A DNA stretch of 9,988 nucleotides from the NCBI GenBank assembly GCA_946621045.1, contig CAMOOA010000038.1, positions 1 through 9,988 on the forward strand, read 5' to 3'. The notes under the pieces were generated by a model. The model did no database searches, had not been told where the DNA came from, and saw nothing but the letters and a program-made list of their open reading frames with translations. Source of the stretch: an uncultured Erysipelotrichaceae bacterium. GTDB lineage: Bacteria; Bacillota_I; Bacilli_A; Erysipelotrichales; Erysipelotrichaceae. Below, piece by piece: positions 1-6,189 of this stretch; within the stretch, counting starts at the first letter, position 1; each line of letters opens with the position of its first letter. The translations under genes were made by a program, and so were the position numbers.

Positions 1-56
1 TTGACTTCTTCCTTGACCTTTTCCAGTACTACATAATCATGCAATGGTTTTAACAT
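1..56 (-). CDS. groES: Co-chaperonin GroES, N-terminal fragment (runs off the window)
   Basis: GroES forms the heptameric lid of the GroEL folding chamber in the cytoplasm. Reading from 56 down to 1 gives MLKPLHDYVVLEKVKEEV, which matches the conserved GroES start (M-L-K-P-L-x-D-x-V-V). Only 18 codons lie in the window; the rest of the gene, and groEL if adjacent as is usual, lie beyond the left edge. A GGAGG ribosome binding site at 66-70 sits 9 bases before the ATG. The paired CIRCE operators and strong promoter immediately upstream are the classic control region of groESL and independently support the call. The family assignment is solid despite the short fragment. Confidence 0.93.
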   Translation of the reverse strand, partial: MLKPLHDYVVLEKVKEEV

Positions 57-78
57 CCTGTTTTACCTCCAATGTTGC

Positions 79-105
79 TTAGCACTCATAAAGAGTGTTT
101 GCTAA
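79..105. promoter_or_regulatory. CIRCE operator 1 (HrcA site) in the groES leader
   Basis: TTAGCACTC (79-87), a 9-base spacer, then GTTTGCTAA (97-105). The CIRCE consensus is TTAGCACTC-N9-GAGTGCTAA. The left arm is perfect and the right arm has two changes (GTT for GAG). The element lies just downstream of the predicted groES transcription start (about 111), inside the 5' leader, where bound HrcA would block transcription, as is known for heat-shock operons of Bacillota. HrcA itself is not encoded in the window. Confidence 0.92.
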
Positions 106-117
106 TATCCAAGGGTT

Positions 118-145
118 ATTATATTGATTTCTCGGGTATAGTCAA
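118..145 (-). promoter_or_regulatory. groES promoter, SigA-type
   Basis: On the minus strand, TTGACT (145-140) and TATAAT (123-118) are separated by 16 bases. That is a perfect -10 and a 5/6 match to the -35 TTGACA. The predicted start near 111 gives a leader of about 55 bases containing CIRCE 1 and the groES ribosome binding site. The promoter is flanked by CIRCE operators on both sides. Confidence 0.88.
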
Positions 146-152
146 CTGATAA

Positions 153-179
153 TTAGCACTTGTGTAAAATGAGTGCTAA
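153..179. promoter_or_regulatory. CIRCE operator 2 (HrcA site) upstream of the groES promoter
   Basis: TTAGCACTT (153-161), a 9-base spacer, then GAGTGCTAA (171-179). There is one mismatch to the CIRCE consensus, in the last base of the left arm, so this copy matches slightly better than the downstream one. It starts 7 bases upstream of the groES -35 box and lies on the side of the divergent glycosyltransferase gene, whose candidate -35 begins about 35 bases further right. Its likely target is groES; an effect on the divergent gene is only a possibility. Confidence 0.93.
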
Positions 180-213
180 TTTCGGTTCTTCCTTTCCGCC
201 GGATTTCTTTACA

Positions 214-242
214 TTGTATAAGAAGAAACTAAACTATAAAAT
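214..242 (+). promoter_or_regulatory. Candidate promoter of the rightward glycosyltransferase run
   Basis: TTGTAT (214-219) and TAAAAT (237-242) are 17 bases apart in an AT-rich stretch. An overlapping TATAAA at 235-240 is an alternative -10. The boxes are imperfect, so this is a candidate only. It would put the transcription start about 20 bases before the gene's ATG at 268. Confidence 0.4.
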
Positions 243-256
243 AATAGCAGTTCATC

Positions 257-262
257 AGGAGG
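257..262 (+). promoter_or_regulatory. Ribosome binding site fixing the start at 268
   Basis: A perfect AGGAGG lies 5 bases before ATG 268. It decides the start of the first glycosyltransferase. The reading frame is open back to a TTG at 160, but that codon lies inside CIRCE operator 2, upstream of the candidate promoter, with no ribosome binding site. Confidence 0.85.
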
Positions 263-267
263 AATCA

Positions 268-1656
268 ATGAACAGAAAAACATCTGTCACTGTCATACTT
301 CTTTCTTTATATGCGGCGGTATTGATTTCTTCCGTATCTGCGTGTTCTCCGTTCTACGGATTCAATGACATGGTCGATATCAATGTTATTTTTTCTGTGG
401 GCAAATCCTTCTGGCGCGGCAGGCTTGTCTACCGCGACCTGTTTGAACACAAAGGTCCCCTCATGTATGCAATCACCGCTGCCGCAGCGCTGATTTCCTC
501 TGCGGATCTGCGCGGCGTGTGGGTAATTGAGATCATCGCGGCGGTGCTGTTTGCGCTGACCGCATTCCGCATTCTCCGGCTGCTGAACCCGAAGGCATCG
601 GGTCTCCTTCTGCCGCCGGTCCTGTATCTGATCTATCATTCCCCGTCGTTTGCGGGCGGCACTGCGGAAGAGTTCTGTCTTCCGCTTCTCTCCCTTTCCC
701 TGCTTGTCAGTGTGAAGGCCATGCTGGAAAGGCGGATGCCGTCATTTAAGGAATCGCTTCTGATCGGCATCACCTCCGCGGGCATGTTCTGGATCAAATA
801 CAATATGATTGGTTTTTATATCGGTCTTTTCCTGGCATTCCTTGTCTTTGCGCTGAAAGACAGAACCATGAAGCGTCTGATGACTGCCGTCGGCGGCGTT
901 GCCTGCGGCGTGCTTCTCGTTACGGTTCCGATCCTTGTCTTCTTCGGCGCAAACGGCGCGCTGGATGATCTGTTTCAGGTCTATTACCTCGACAATGTGA
1001 CAAACTATGCCAACCGGCTCGACTTCCTCTATCAGGGATACTATGCGCTGACCGGCACAATGGATACCGTGCGGGCAAACCCGATCGTATGGTTCGTGAT
1101 TGCCCTTGGGCTGATCCGGCTTTATGCACAGCGCCCACACCGGCGGGTCTTTGTGCTTGCCGTTCTCTCGGCGTTTTTTACCGCATGGTTTGTCTACTGC
1201 GGCGGCATGAAGTTTCCGTACTACGGCTTCATCCTTCTGCTGTTTGCCGTATTTGCGGCAGCGTACGAACCGCAGTTCCGGTATGCGCCTGCCCTGACGG
1301 TGTGCACTGCACTGCTGTTTGCTGCCCTCACCGTCCCGTATCATAAACTGTCTCATCCCGATGCGCCGGAGGATTTCGTCCAGTACCGTCTCACCCGTGA
1401 GATTCCGGAAGACGCTTCCCTGCTTACCTATGCATCCTTCGACCAGGGATTCTATACCGCCGGGAAACTGTATCCGACGGAATATCATTTCTGCATGACC
1501 AACTGCATGATCGACGAGGCGTCGGCTGCCCAGACAGCCTGTCTTGAAGAAGGACGGACGGACTATGTCGTGACCCGTGAGGATCTCGGCAGTTATACAA
1601 AATATGAACAGATAACGGAGGACGGCGAATGGAAACTGTACCGCAGGATAAAGTGA
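268..1656 (+). CDS. GT-C type membrane glycosyltransferase (GT39/ArnT-like)
   Basis: A 462-residue polytopic membrane protein with a first membrane helix at about residues 5-25. GT-C enzymes move a sugar from a polyprenyl-phosphate donor to a glycan or protein on the outer face of the membrane. The first outer loop carries acidic residues (N33-D34 and D37), followed by YRDLFEHKGP at 55-64, a pattern typical of bacterial PMT_2/ArnT-like proteins. EEFCLP (134-139) and FWIKY (174-178) follow, then further hydrophobic helices to about residue 365. A short soluble C-terminal tail holds cysteines 409, 413 and 425. The start is set by AGGAGG at 257-262. The last 28 bases overlap the next gene. The C-terminal half of that next protein has the same motifs in the same order, so the two are paralogues. 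Donor and acceptor cannot be read from the sequence. The fold class is fairly certain; the specific activity is unknown. Confidence 0.85.
   Translation: MNRKTSVTVILLSLYAAVLISSVSACSPFYGFNDMVDINVIFSVGKSFWRGRLVYRDLFEHKGPLMYAITAAAALISSADLRGVWVIEIIAAVLFALTAFRILRLLNPKASGLLLPPVLYLIYHSPSFAGGTAEEFCLPLLSLSLLVSVKAMLERRMPSFKESLLIGITSAGMFWIKYNMIGFYIGLFLAFLVFALKDRTMKRLMTAVGGVACGVLLVTVPILVFFGANGALDDLFQVYYLDNVTNYANRLDFLYQGYYALTGTMDTVRANPIVWFVIALGLIRLYAQRPHRRVFVLAVLSAFFTAWFVYCGGMKFPYYGFILLLFAVFAAAYEPQFRYAPALTVCTALLFAALTVPYHKLSHPDAPEDFVQYRLTREIPEDASLLTYASFDQGFYTAGKLYPTEYHFCMTNCMIDEASAAQTACLEEGRTDYVVTREDLGSYTKYEQITEDGEWKLYRRIK
1617..1621 (+). promoter_or_regulatory. Ribosome binding site inside the preceding gene
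   Basis: GGAGG lies 7 bases before ATG 1629, within the last codons of the upstream glycosyltransferase, whose stop is at 1654-1656. The 28-base overlap of the two reading frames suggests translational coupling of the paralogous enzymes. Confidence 0.8.
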
Positions 1657-4610
1657 AACCGAAGAAGTCCGGATCCACGATCTGGTCGTTTGAGCTGTTC
1701 CGTCTGTATTTTCTGATCTGCGTGATGTTCACGCATCTGACCTATCTGCTCGAACCCACTTACGACAGCGTCAGCACGATCATGAATTTCGGACGCTCCA
1801 GCGTGACCTTCTTTTTTATTCTGTCCGGTTTCTTCATGTACCGGTCCATACGCAGGTATCAGCCGCAGGGTCAGAAGGAAGCGATCAAGCTGGCGCTCCG
1901 CAAGTCGATCCACTATTTCGTGCTGTATTTCATGCGCTATGTGCTGCTGATCATCTATCAGCTGTTTGTCTATTTCTACGCCGGCATCCACTCCTATTCG
2001 CTCTCGGATATCTTTACCAATTTCTTCCGGAGCCTGTCCATGCTGGATGTGTATGTGCCTCTGAAGACCGCCGATGTCGGCTGGTTCTTCCGCGCCCTGC
2101 TCTTTCAGTTCCTGCTGTGCTATCCGATGTACCGCTTCACCCGCTCGCGAAGCCGGAAGAAGCGCTATACCGCTGCCGCCGGGCTGATCCTGCTTCACCT
2201 TGCGGTTTCGGCATTCACGATGAAGAGCCCGTATTTCGAGTGGTTCACCTATTACTGCCCGTACATCCATACGATCGACTATCTCATCGGCATGCTTATC
2301 GCGGCGGAAGCCGAAGAACCGGAAGGTGTGCTGTCCCTCAGGCAGACCGGTATCCTTCAGGTGCTGTCCCTGGTGCTTGTATTTACCGCGCAGTTTGTGA
2401 TTCCCTATTATTTTCACGACACCCTGTTCCGCTATGAGCACTTTATCGCGCTGGTAGTGATGAGCATTCTGATCTATGCCTTCTCACGCAATGAAGGCGC
2501 GCTTGCCATAAAGCAGGAGCCGTTCGGGCTTTCCCGACTGCACCGGCATTTCTTCTCGCTCTATATCCTGCATGATATCATCATCAAGTATTCCAGCCTG
2601 ATTCCCTGGTCTTCCAGCAAGTACCTGAACCTGCTGTTCAGCGTAATCATGATCATCGTGCTCGATGATCTGGTGCTGTTCCGCCTCTGCAACCGGGTGC
2701 GCCACTGGATCCTCGGCATCGACCGGCCCCCGACCGATCTGTTTTTCCGCTTCGTGCACAATCCGTTTCTGTTCTACACGTCCCTGCTCTGCAGTTCCCT
2801 TCTGATTTCGCCGGTTTCGATCAGGACCTTCCTTCTGCTGTTTGCGGTTGCGGCGGCGGTGATGATCCTGCTTCGAAAGTACGCCGCATTGAAGGATGTT
2901 CTTTTTTCCATCACGGAGGTGCTGTTCAGCTTTCTCGCACTGACCGTCATGTTTCTGCTTTTCCGGGAGTACTGGGTCGACTATGCACTGTTTGCCCAGG
3001 CTGCCGGAATACTCCATCTGACGCCCGGAGAATTTACGGATGTATTCGGCATCTGTCTTTGTTTCGGAGCCTTCCCGTCTCTTCTCTACAGCATTCACCT
3101 TGCGGCGATGATCCGCGACAAGAAAACGCAGTCCCTTGTCGCCCCGCGGCCTGCGTTCCGCAGGGAGATGATCCTGATTCTGTTCTCAGCGGTGCTTGCG
3201 GTAACGATCGTCTCCAAATCATCCCCGCTGTATCCGCTGAATGACTGGGATGACGCCAATATCTTCTTTACGGTCGGAAAAGCCGTCCTGTACGGAAAGG
3301 TGCCGTACCGCGATCTGCTGGACCACAAGGGTCCGATCATCTACTTCCTGCATACGCTTGCGGCGGCAGTCTCCTTCCGGACGTTTACGGGCGTGTGGAT
3401 CATTGAGCTTGTCTCGTTTGCAGTGTATCTGTATTATTCCTGGAAGACCTGCTATCTCTTCTGCGGAAAACGCAGTATCCTGGCAGTGCCGTTCATTGCG
3501 GCCGCAACGGTCTTTACAAACTGTTTCTGGCTCGGCGACAGCGCGGAGGAGCTCTGTCTTCCCTTCCTGGTCATCACCGCGTATATCTATCTGAAGCATC
3601 TTGCGGACGCCAGTGAGATCTCCCGCCGGGAATATGTCATCATCGGTCTGCTTACCGGTCTTACCTTCTGGATCAAATATACGCTGCTCGGTCTTGTCAT
3701 CGGCACCGTCTGTTATTCCTGGTGGCGGATGATCAGGAAACGGCAGGCAGGCAGGATCCTTTCCTCGATCCTGTATCTCGGACTCGGCTTTCTGATTCCG
3801 ACCGTTCCCGTTCTGCTTTACTTTGCGGCGCATCACGCCCTGAACGATCTGTTCTATGTATATTTCTATGCCAACATCTTCGGATACGGTCTTGCGTCAA
3901 CGCCGATCCATATCCGTATTCTCAACAATCTCGTCCGCGGTCTGAAATACAACCGCATGCTGTGCTGGCTTTCCGTGCTCGCCCTGTTCACCCTCTATTT
4001 CCAGAAGAAGGAAATCCGGATCTGGGGCACGGTCACCTATCTGACCATGATCTTCTTCGTCTATTTCGGAGATGCATTCTTCCTGTATTACCCGCTTCCG
4101 CTGGTTGTACTGTATCCGTTTGCGGCATGCGCCATCCTTAATGCCTTCCCGGAGGAGCGGTATCCCGTCCTTCCAAGACTGTCGGCCATTGCGCCGGCAT
4201 CGCTTGCGATCCTTGCGGTGTTCGGTCTCATCTATGCCCGTCCGGAGCTGAAGTTCCGCCGGGAGGACTATCCGCAGTTCCGGTTCCTTCCCATTCTTGA
4301 GGAAGCGGAAAACCCGACCCTGCTGGAATACAGCTTCCAGGGCGCCGGCCTGTATACCGTCTCCGGCATCGTGCCGGAATGCCGGGAATTCGTCCGCGTA
4401 AACATGAATGCGGAGGAAGTCATGTACCGTCAGGACAGGTATATTGAAACAAAACACCCGGACTTCATTCTGACCCGCAACCGCAAGTACGATTTCGAAA
4501 ACTACGAGCTCGTCGCAGAGGAACACTATACGGGCCAGGAAACACCGGCATATTATCTGTACCGGTACAATGCACCTGACGGCGATAAGCCGTCCCGCGC
4601 CGGGAAGTGA
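1629..4610 (+). CDS. Fusion protein: acyltransferase-3 domain plus GT-C glycosyltransferase domain
   Basis: A 993-residue membrane protein with two enzyme-like halves. Residues about 18-360 look like acyltransferase family 3 (OafA/WecH type, which O-acylates envelope sugars). They show an opening helix with H36 in FRLYFLICVMFTH (24-36), then GRSSVTFFFILSGFFMYR (55-72) and a late helix containing SLYILHD (H315). Residues about 360-510 are extra hydrophobic helices forming a linker. Residues about 515-993 are a GT-C glycosyltransferase: ND-W-DD at 538-542, YRDLLDHKGP at 560-569, EELCLP at 640-645, FWIKY at 680-684 and a soluble tail from about 895. This half is a paralogue of the upstream gene over its whole length. 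Either family alone is usually about 350-600 residues, so the length reflects a true fusion; the frame is open throughout with no stop. Translation is probably coupled to the upstream gene. A plausible role, by inference, is glycosylation and acylation of one outer-surface glycan by one protein. Confidence 0.87.
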   Translation: METVPQDKVKPKKSGSTIWSFELFRLYFLICVMFTHLTYLLEPTYDSVSTIMNFGRSSVTFFFILSGFFMYRSIRRYQPQGQKEAIKLALRKSIHYFVLYFMRYVLLIIYQLFVYFYAGIHSYSLSDIFTNFFRSLSMLDVYVPLKTADVGWFFRALLFQFLLCYPMYRFTRSRSRKKRYTAAAGLILLHLAVSAFTMKSPYFEWFTYYCPYIHTIDYLIGMLIAAEAEEPEGVLSLRQTGILQVLSLVLVFTAQFVIPYYFHDTLFRYEHFIALVVMSILIYAFSRNEGALAIKQEPFGLSRLHRHFFSLYILHDIIIKYSSLIPWSSSKYLNLLFSVIMIIVLDDLVLFRLCNRVRHWILGIDRPPTDLFFRFVHNPFLFYTSLLCSSLLISPVSIRTFLLLFAVAAAVMILLRKYAALKDVLFSITEVLFSFLALTVMFLLFREYWVDYALFAQAAGILHLTPGEFTDVFGICLCFGAFPSLLYSIHLAAMIRDKKTQSLVAPRPAFRREMILILFSAVLAVTIVSKSSPLYPLNDWDDANIFFTVGKAVLYGKVPYRDLLDHKGPIIYFLHTLAAAVSFRTFTGVWIIELVSFAVYLYYSWKTCYLFCGKRSILAVPFIAAATVFTNCFWLGDSAEELCLPFLVITAYIYLKHLADASEISRREYVIIGLLTGLTFWIKYTLLGLVIGTVCYSWWRMIRKRQAGRILSSILYLGLGFLIPTVPVLLYFAAHHALNDLFYVYFYANIFGYGLASTPIHIRILNNLVRGLKYNRMLCWLSVLALFTLYFQKKEIRIWGTVTYLTMIFFVYFGDAFFLYYPLPLVVLYPFAACAILNAFPEERYPVLPRLSAIAPASLAILAVFGLIYARPELKFRREDYPQFRFLPILEEAENPTLLEYSFQGAGLYTVSGIVPECREFVRVNMNAEEVMYRQDRYIETKHPDFILTRNRKYDFENYELVAEEHYTGQETPAYYLYRYNAPDGDKPSRAGK

Positions 4611-4623
4611 TTCGGAGGTATTT

Positions 4624-5868
4624 ATGAAACGATGTCTTGCGGTACCCGGTACCTTTCTTCCATACAATGATGTGACGACGCAGCTCGTCTACAAACAGCT
4701 TCGTCTCCTTCCGTTTCAGTACGACGTCTGCGCCCTGGACGGCGGGAAAACCGATCCGCTTTTTGCGAAGAAACTCGAAGAGGATCCGGAATTCCGGAAA
4801 TTCCGCATCACCTCCCGCTACAAATACAATGATGCGACCTTTACGATCCGCAACCCTAATCTTGTGAAGTGTCTGATCACGATGCGCAAATACATCGAGG
4901 AAGCCGTTTCCATGTATGACGGCCAGGAAGTGCTCTATACCTCTTCCTTCCCCTGCTATACGACACGGGTCGGCGTGGAGCTCAAGAAGCGGAATCCGGA
5001 TCTGAAATGGATCGCAAGCTTTTCCGATCCGATCAATCACAGCCCGTACAAGTATGACAGGGCGACCATCCGGTCCTATTACCCGGTTCAGCGGGAGTGC
5101 TTCTATATCTACTGCCACTTCTATGTCGTGGACAGGGATGAGGCAAATGCCTTTGAACAGGCCGACCTTCTGCTGTTTATCTGCGAAGAGCAGCGGGATT
5201 TCATGATTGGACAGTACATGAAGTATTTCCATAACATTTCCGAGAAAGAACTGCGAAGGAAATGCGTGATCGTGCCGCTCTCCTATATCCCGGGCTGGAA
5301 CGATCCCGAAGCGGCCCCTTCCCCGAAGGAGGACGGTGTCTTTACGATGGCTCACTTCGGACGGATCTACGGCCTGCGTCTGATCGAGGAATTTCTTTAT
5401 GCCCTGCGTCAGTTTGCGGACCTTCATCCGGACATCCCCGTACAGATCGAACAGTTCGGAGAATTTCGCGCTTCGGACCGGCGTCTGATCAGAAAGCTGA
5501 AGCTGGAGCCGTACTTTGTCATCCATGACAAGTTCTCCTATGAAAAAGGCTTCCGCAGAATGGCGGAAGCGGATGCGGTCCTGCTGTTTGACACGATCAT
5601 GCCGGAAACGGAGATTCAGCCCTACCTTCCCAGCAAGGTGCTGGAGTACTCGATGCTGAAGAAGAATGTTCTGGCGGTGACGACCTCCACAAGCCCGACC
5701 TGCCGCATCATGAAGAAGACGGATTCCATTGTCTGCCGCTATGACAGAACGGATATCCTGCGGGGACTGGAAGAGCTGATCATTGAACAGAAGCCTTCCG
5801 TCATTGATTACTGCATGGACAATAAAACAGCCGTGCAGGATCTTCTCGAAGCGGTATCGCGCTTCTGA
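4624..5868 (+). CDS. Cytoplasmic glycosyltransferase, GT-B fold (GT4-like)
   Basis: A 414-residue soluble protein with no signal peptide or membrane helix. The start ATG is 13 bases after the previous stop, with GGAGG at 4614-4618. The C-terminal half has the features of GT-B retaining glycosyltransferases: a strand-loop FTMAHFGRIYG (240-250), the usual start of the second Rossmann domain, and LPSKVLEY (335-342), the nucleotide-sugar binding segment of GT4-like enzymes, with E341 as the likely conserved glutamate. The first glutamate of a classical EX7E motif would fall at residue 333, which is proline, so the motif is not canonical. The N-terminal half (PGTFLPYNDVTTQLVYKQL, residues 8-26) is a less conserved acceptor domain. 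In this operon it would add a sugar to a lipid-linked or surface glycan from the cytoplasmic side. Sugar specificity is unknown. Confidence 0.78.
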   Translation: MKRCLAVPGTFLPYNDVTTQLVYKQLRLLPFQYDVCALDGGKTDPLFAKKLEEDPEFRKFRITSRYKYNDATFTIRNPNLVKCLITMRKYIEEAVSMYDGQEVLYTSSFPCYTTRVGVELKKRNPDLKWIASFSDPINHSPYKYDRATIRSYYPVQRECFYIYCHFYVVDRDEANAFEQADLLLFICEEQRDFMIGQYMKYFHNISEKELRRKCVIVPLSYIPGWNDPEAAPSPKEDGVFTMAHFGRIYGLRLIEEFLYALRQFADLHPDIPVQIEQFGEFRASDRRLIRKLKLEPYFVIHDKFSYEKGFRRMAEADAVLLFDTIMPETEIQPYLPSKVLEYSMLKKNVLAVTTSTSPTCRIMKKTDSIVCRYDRTDILRGLEELIIEQKPSVIDYCMDNKTAVQDLLEAVSRF

Positions 5869-5901
5869 GATTCCTTCGCAGCTGTTGTAATTCCAACACT
5901 G

Positions 5902-5928
5902 ACTCCCGGATTCAATCCGGGGGTTTTT
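5902..5928 (+). terminator. Intrinsic terminator of the rightward operon
   Basis: A 7-bp perfect stem CCCGGAT / ATCCGGG (5905-5911 and 5915-5921) with a TCA loop extends by three further pairs (including one T-G) to 5902-5924. A run of five T follows (5924-5928). It lies 33 bases after the stop of the GT-B gene. The minus-strand side of the hairpin has no T-run, so it probably works in one direction only. Confidence 0.88.
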
Positions 5929-5931
5929 GTT

Positions 5932-6120
5932 TCACTGATGTTCGCCGTCCATGACTGCGCCGCAGTGCGGACAGCGCTCCCTCTCCCAGGAAACCGTAAA
6001 CCCGCAGCTGCTGCATTTGCATTCCGGCAGAATAAAGTATCCAGTGACCGACTGCGGATTTTCCTTCCGCGTATGGATCCAGTATCCGTGTTTTTCCGGA
6101 CGTTTCGTCTCTTCCGCCAT
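5932..6120 (-). CDS. Small zinc-ribbon protein of unknown function
   Basis: A 62-residue protein. Two CxxC knuckles, CSSC (36-39) and CPHC (50-53), plus a further C34, form a treble-clef or zinc-ribbon-like metal site near the C-terminus, and the protein ends CGAVMDGEHQ. The N-terminal part, with YWI at 13-15, resembles the short 'x-YWI-x ... C-x2-CG ... CPxCGAxMDGE' proteins common in Bacillota genomes and their phages. The ATG at 6120 is chosen because GGAAGG lies 8 bases upstream (6129-6134). The frame is open back to 6186, but no ribosome binding site supports that start. Its stop lies 4 bases from the T-run of the convergent terminator. It follows the EpsG-like gene by 69 bases on the same strand and may be read through from it or use its own promoter. 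Function is unknown. Confidence 0.68.
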   Translation of the reverse strand: MAEETKRPEKHGYWIHTRKENPQSVTGYFILPECKCSSCGFTVSWERERCPHCGAVMDGEHQ

Positions 6121-6146
6121 TCCCTGTACCTTCCGTTTCCGACTGT

Positions 6147-6155
6147 ATTGTAACA
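6147..6155 (-). promoter_or_regulatory. Candidate extended -10 promoter for the zinc-ribbon gene
   Basis: On the minus strand TGTTACAAT (6155-6147) matches the extended -10 pattern TGnTATAAT with one change. No good -35 box is seen upstream. It sits 26 bases before the ATG at 6120, in the gap after the EpsG-like gene. Weak evidence, from one short motif. Confidence 0.35.
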
Positions 6156-6189
6156 CCCATTGACGGACTGCGGAAAATGCATGCATTAA

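Noticed and set aside
160..267. TTG at 160 as the start of the first glycosyltransferase
   Set aside because: It lies inside CIRCE operator 2, upstream of the candidate promoter, without a ribosome binding site. ATG 268 has a perfect AGGAGG and gives a normal membrane-helix N-terminus.
742..4667. Several minus-strand open frames of 100-280 codons
   Set aside because: They are antisense to the two GT-C genes, have R/Q/E-rich low-complexity translations, and lack ribosome binding sites and family motifs.
4465..5526. Minus-strand open frame of 353 codons across the GT-B gene
   Set aside because: It is antisense to a gene with a clear GT-B signature and a good ribosome binding site. No recognisable domain is present in the antisense translation.
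5883..5898. Inverted repeat TGTTG-N6-CAACA before the terminator
   Set aside because: It is only a 5-bp stem without a T-run. The strong hairpin at 5902-5924 explains termination.
6176..6187. Perfect palindrome AATGCATGCATT right after the EpsG-like gene stop, as a possible terminator or operator
   Set aside because: It has no loop and is followed on the minus strand by only a short T-run, so it is a poor terminator. A single 12-base palindrome could occur by chance.
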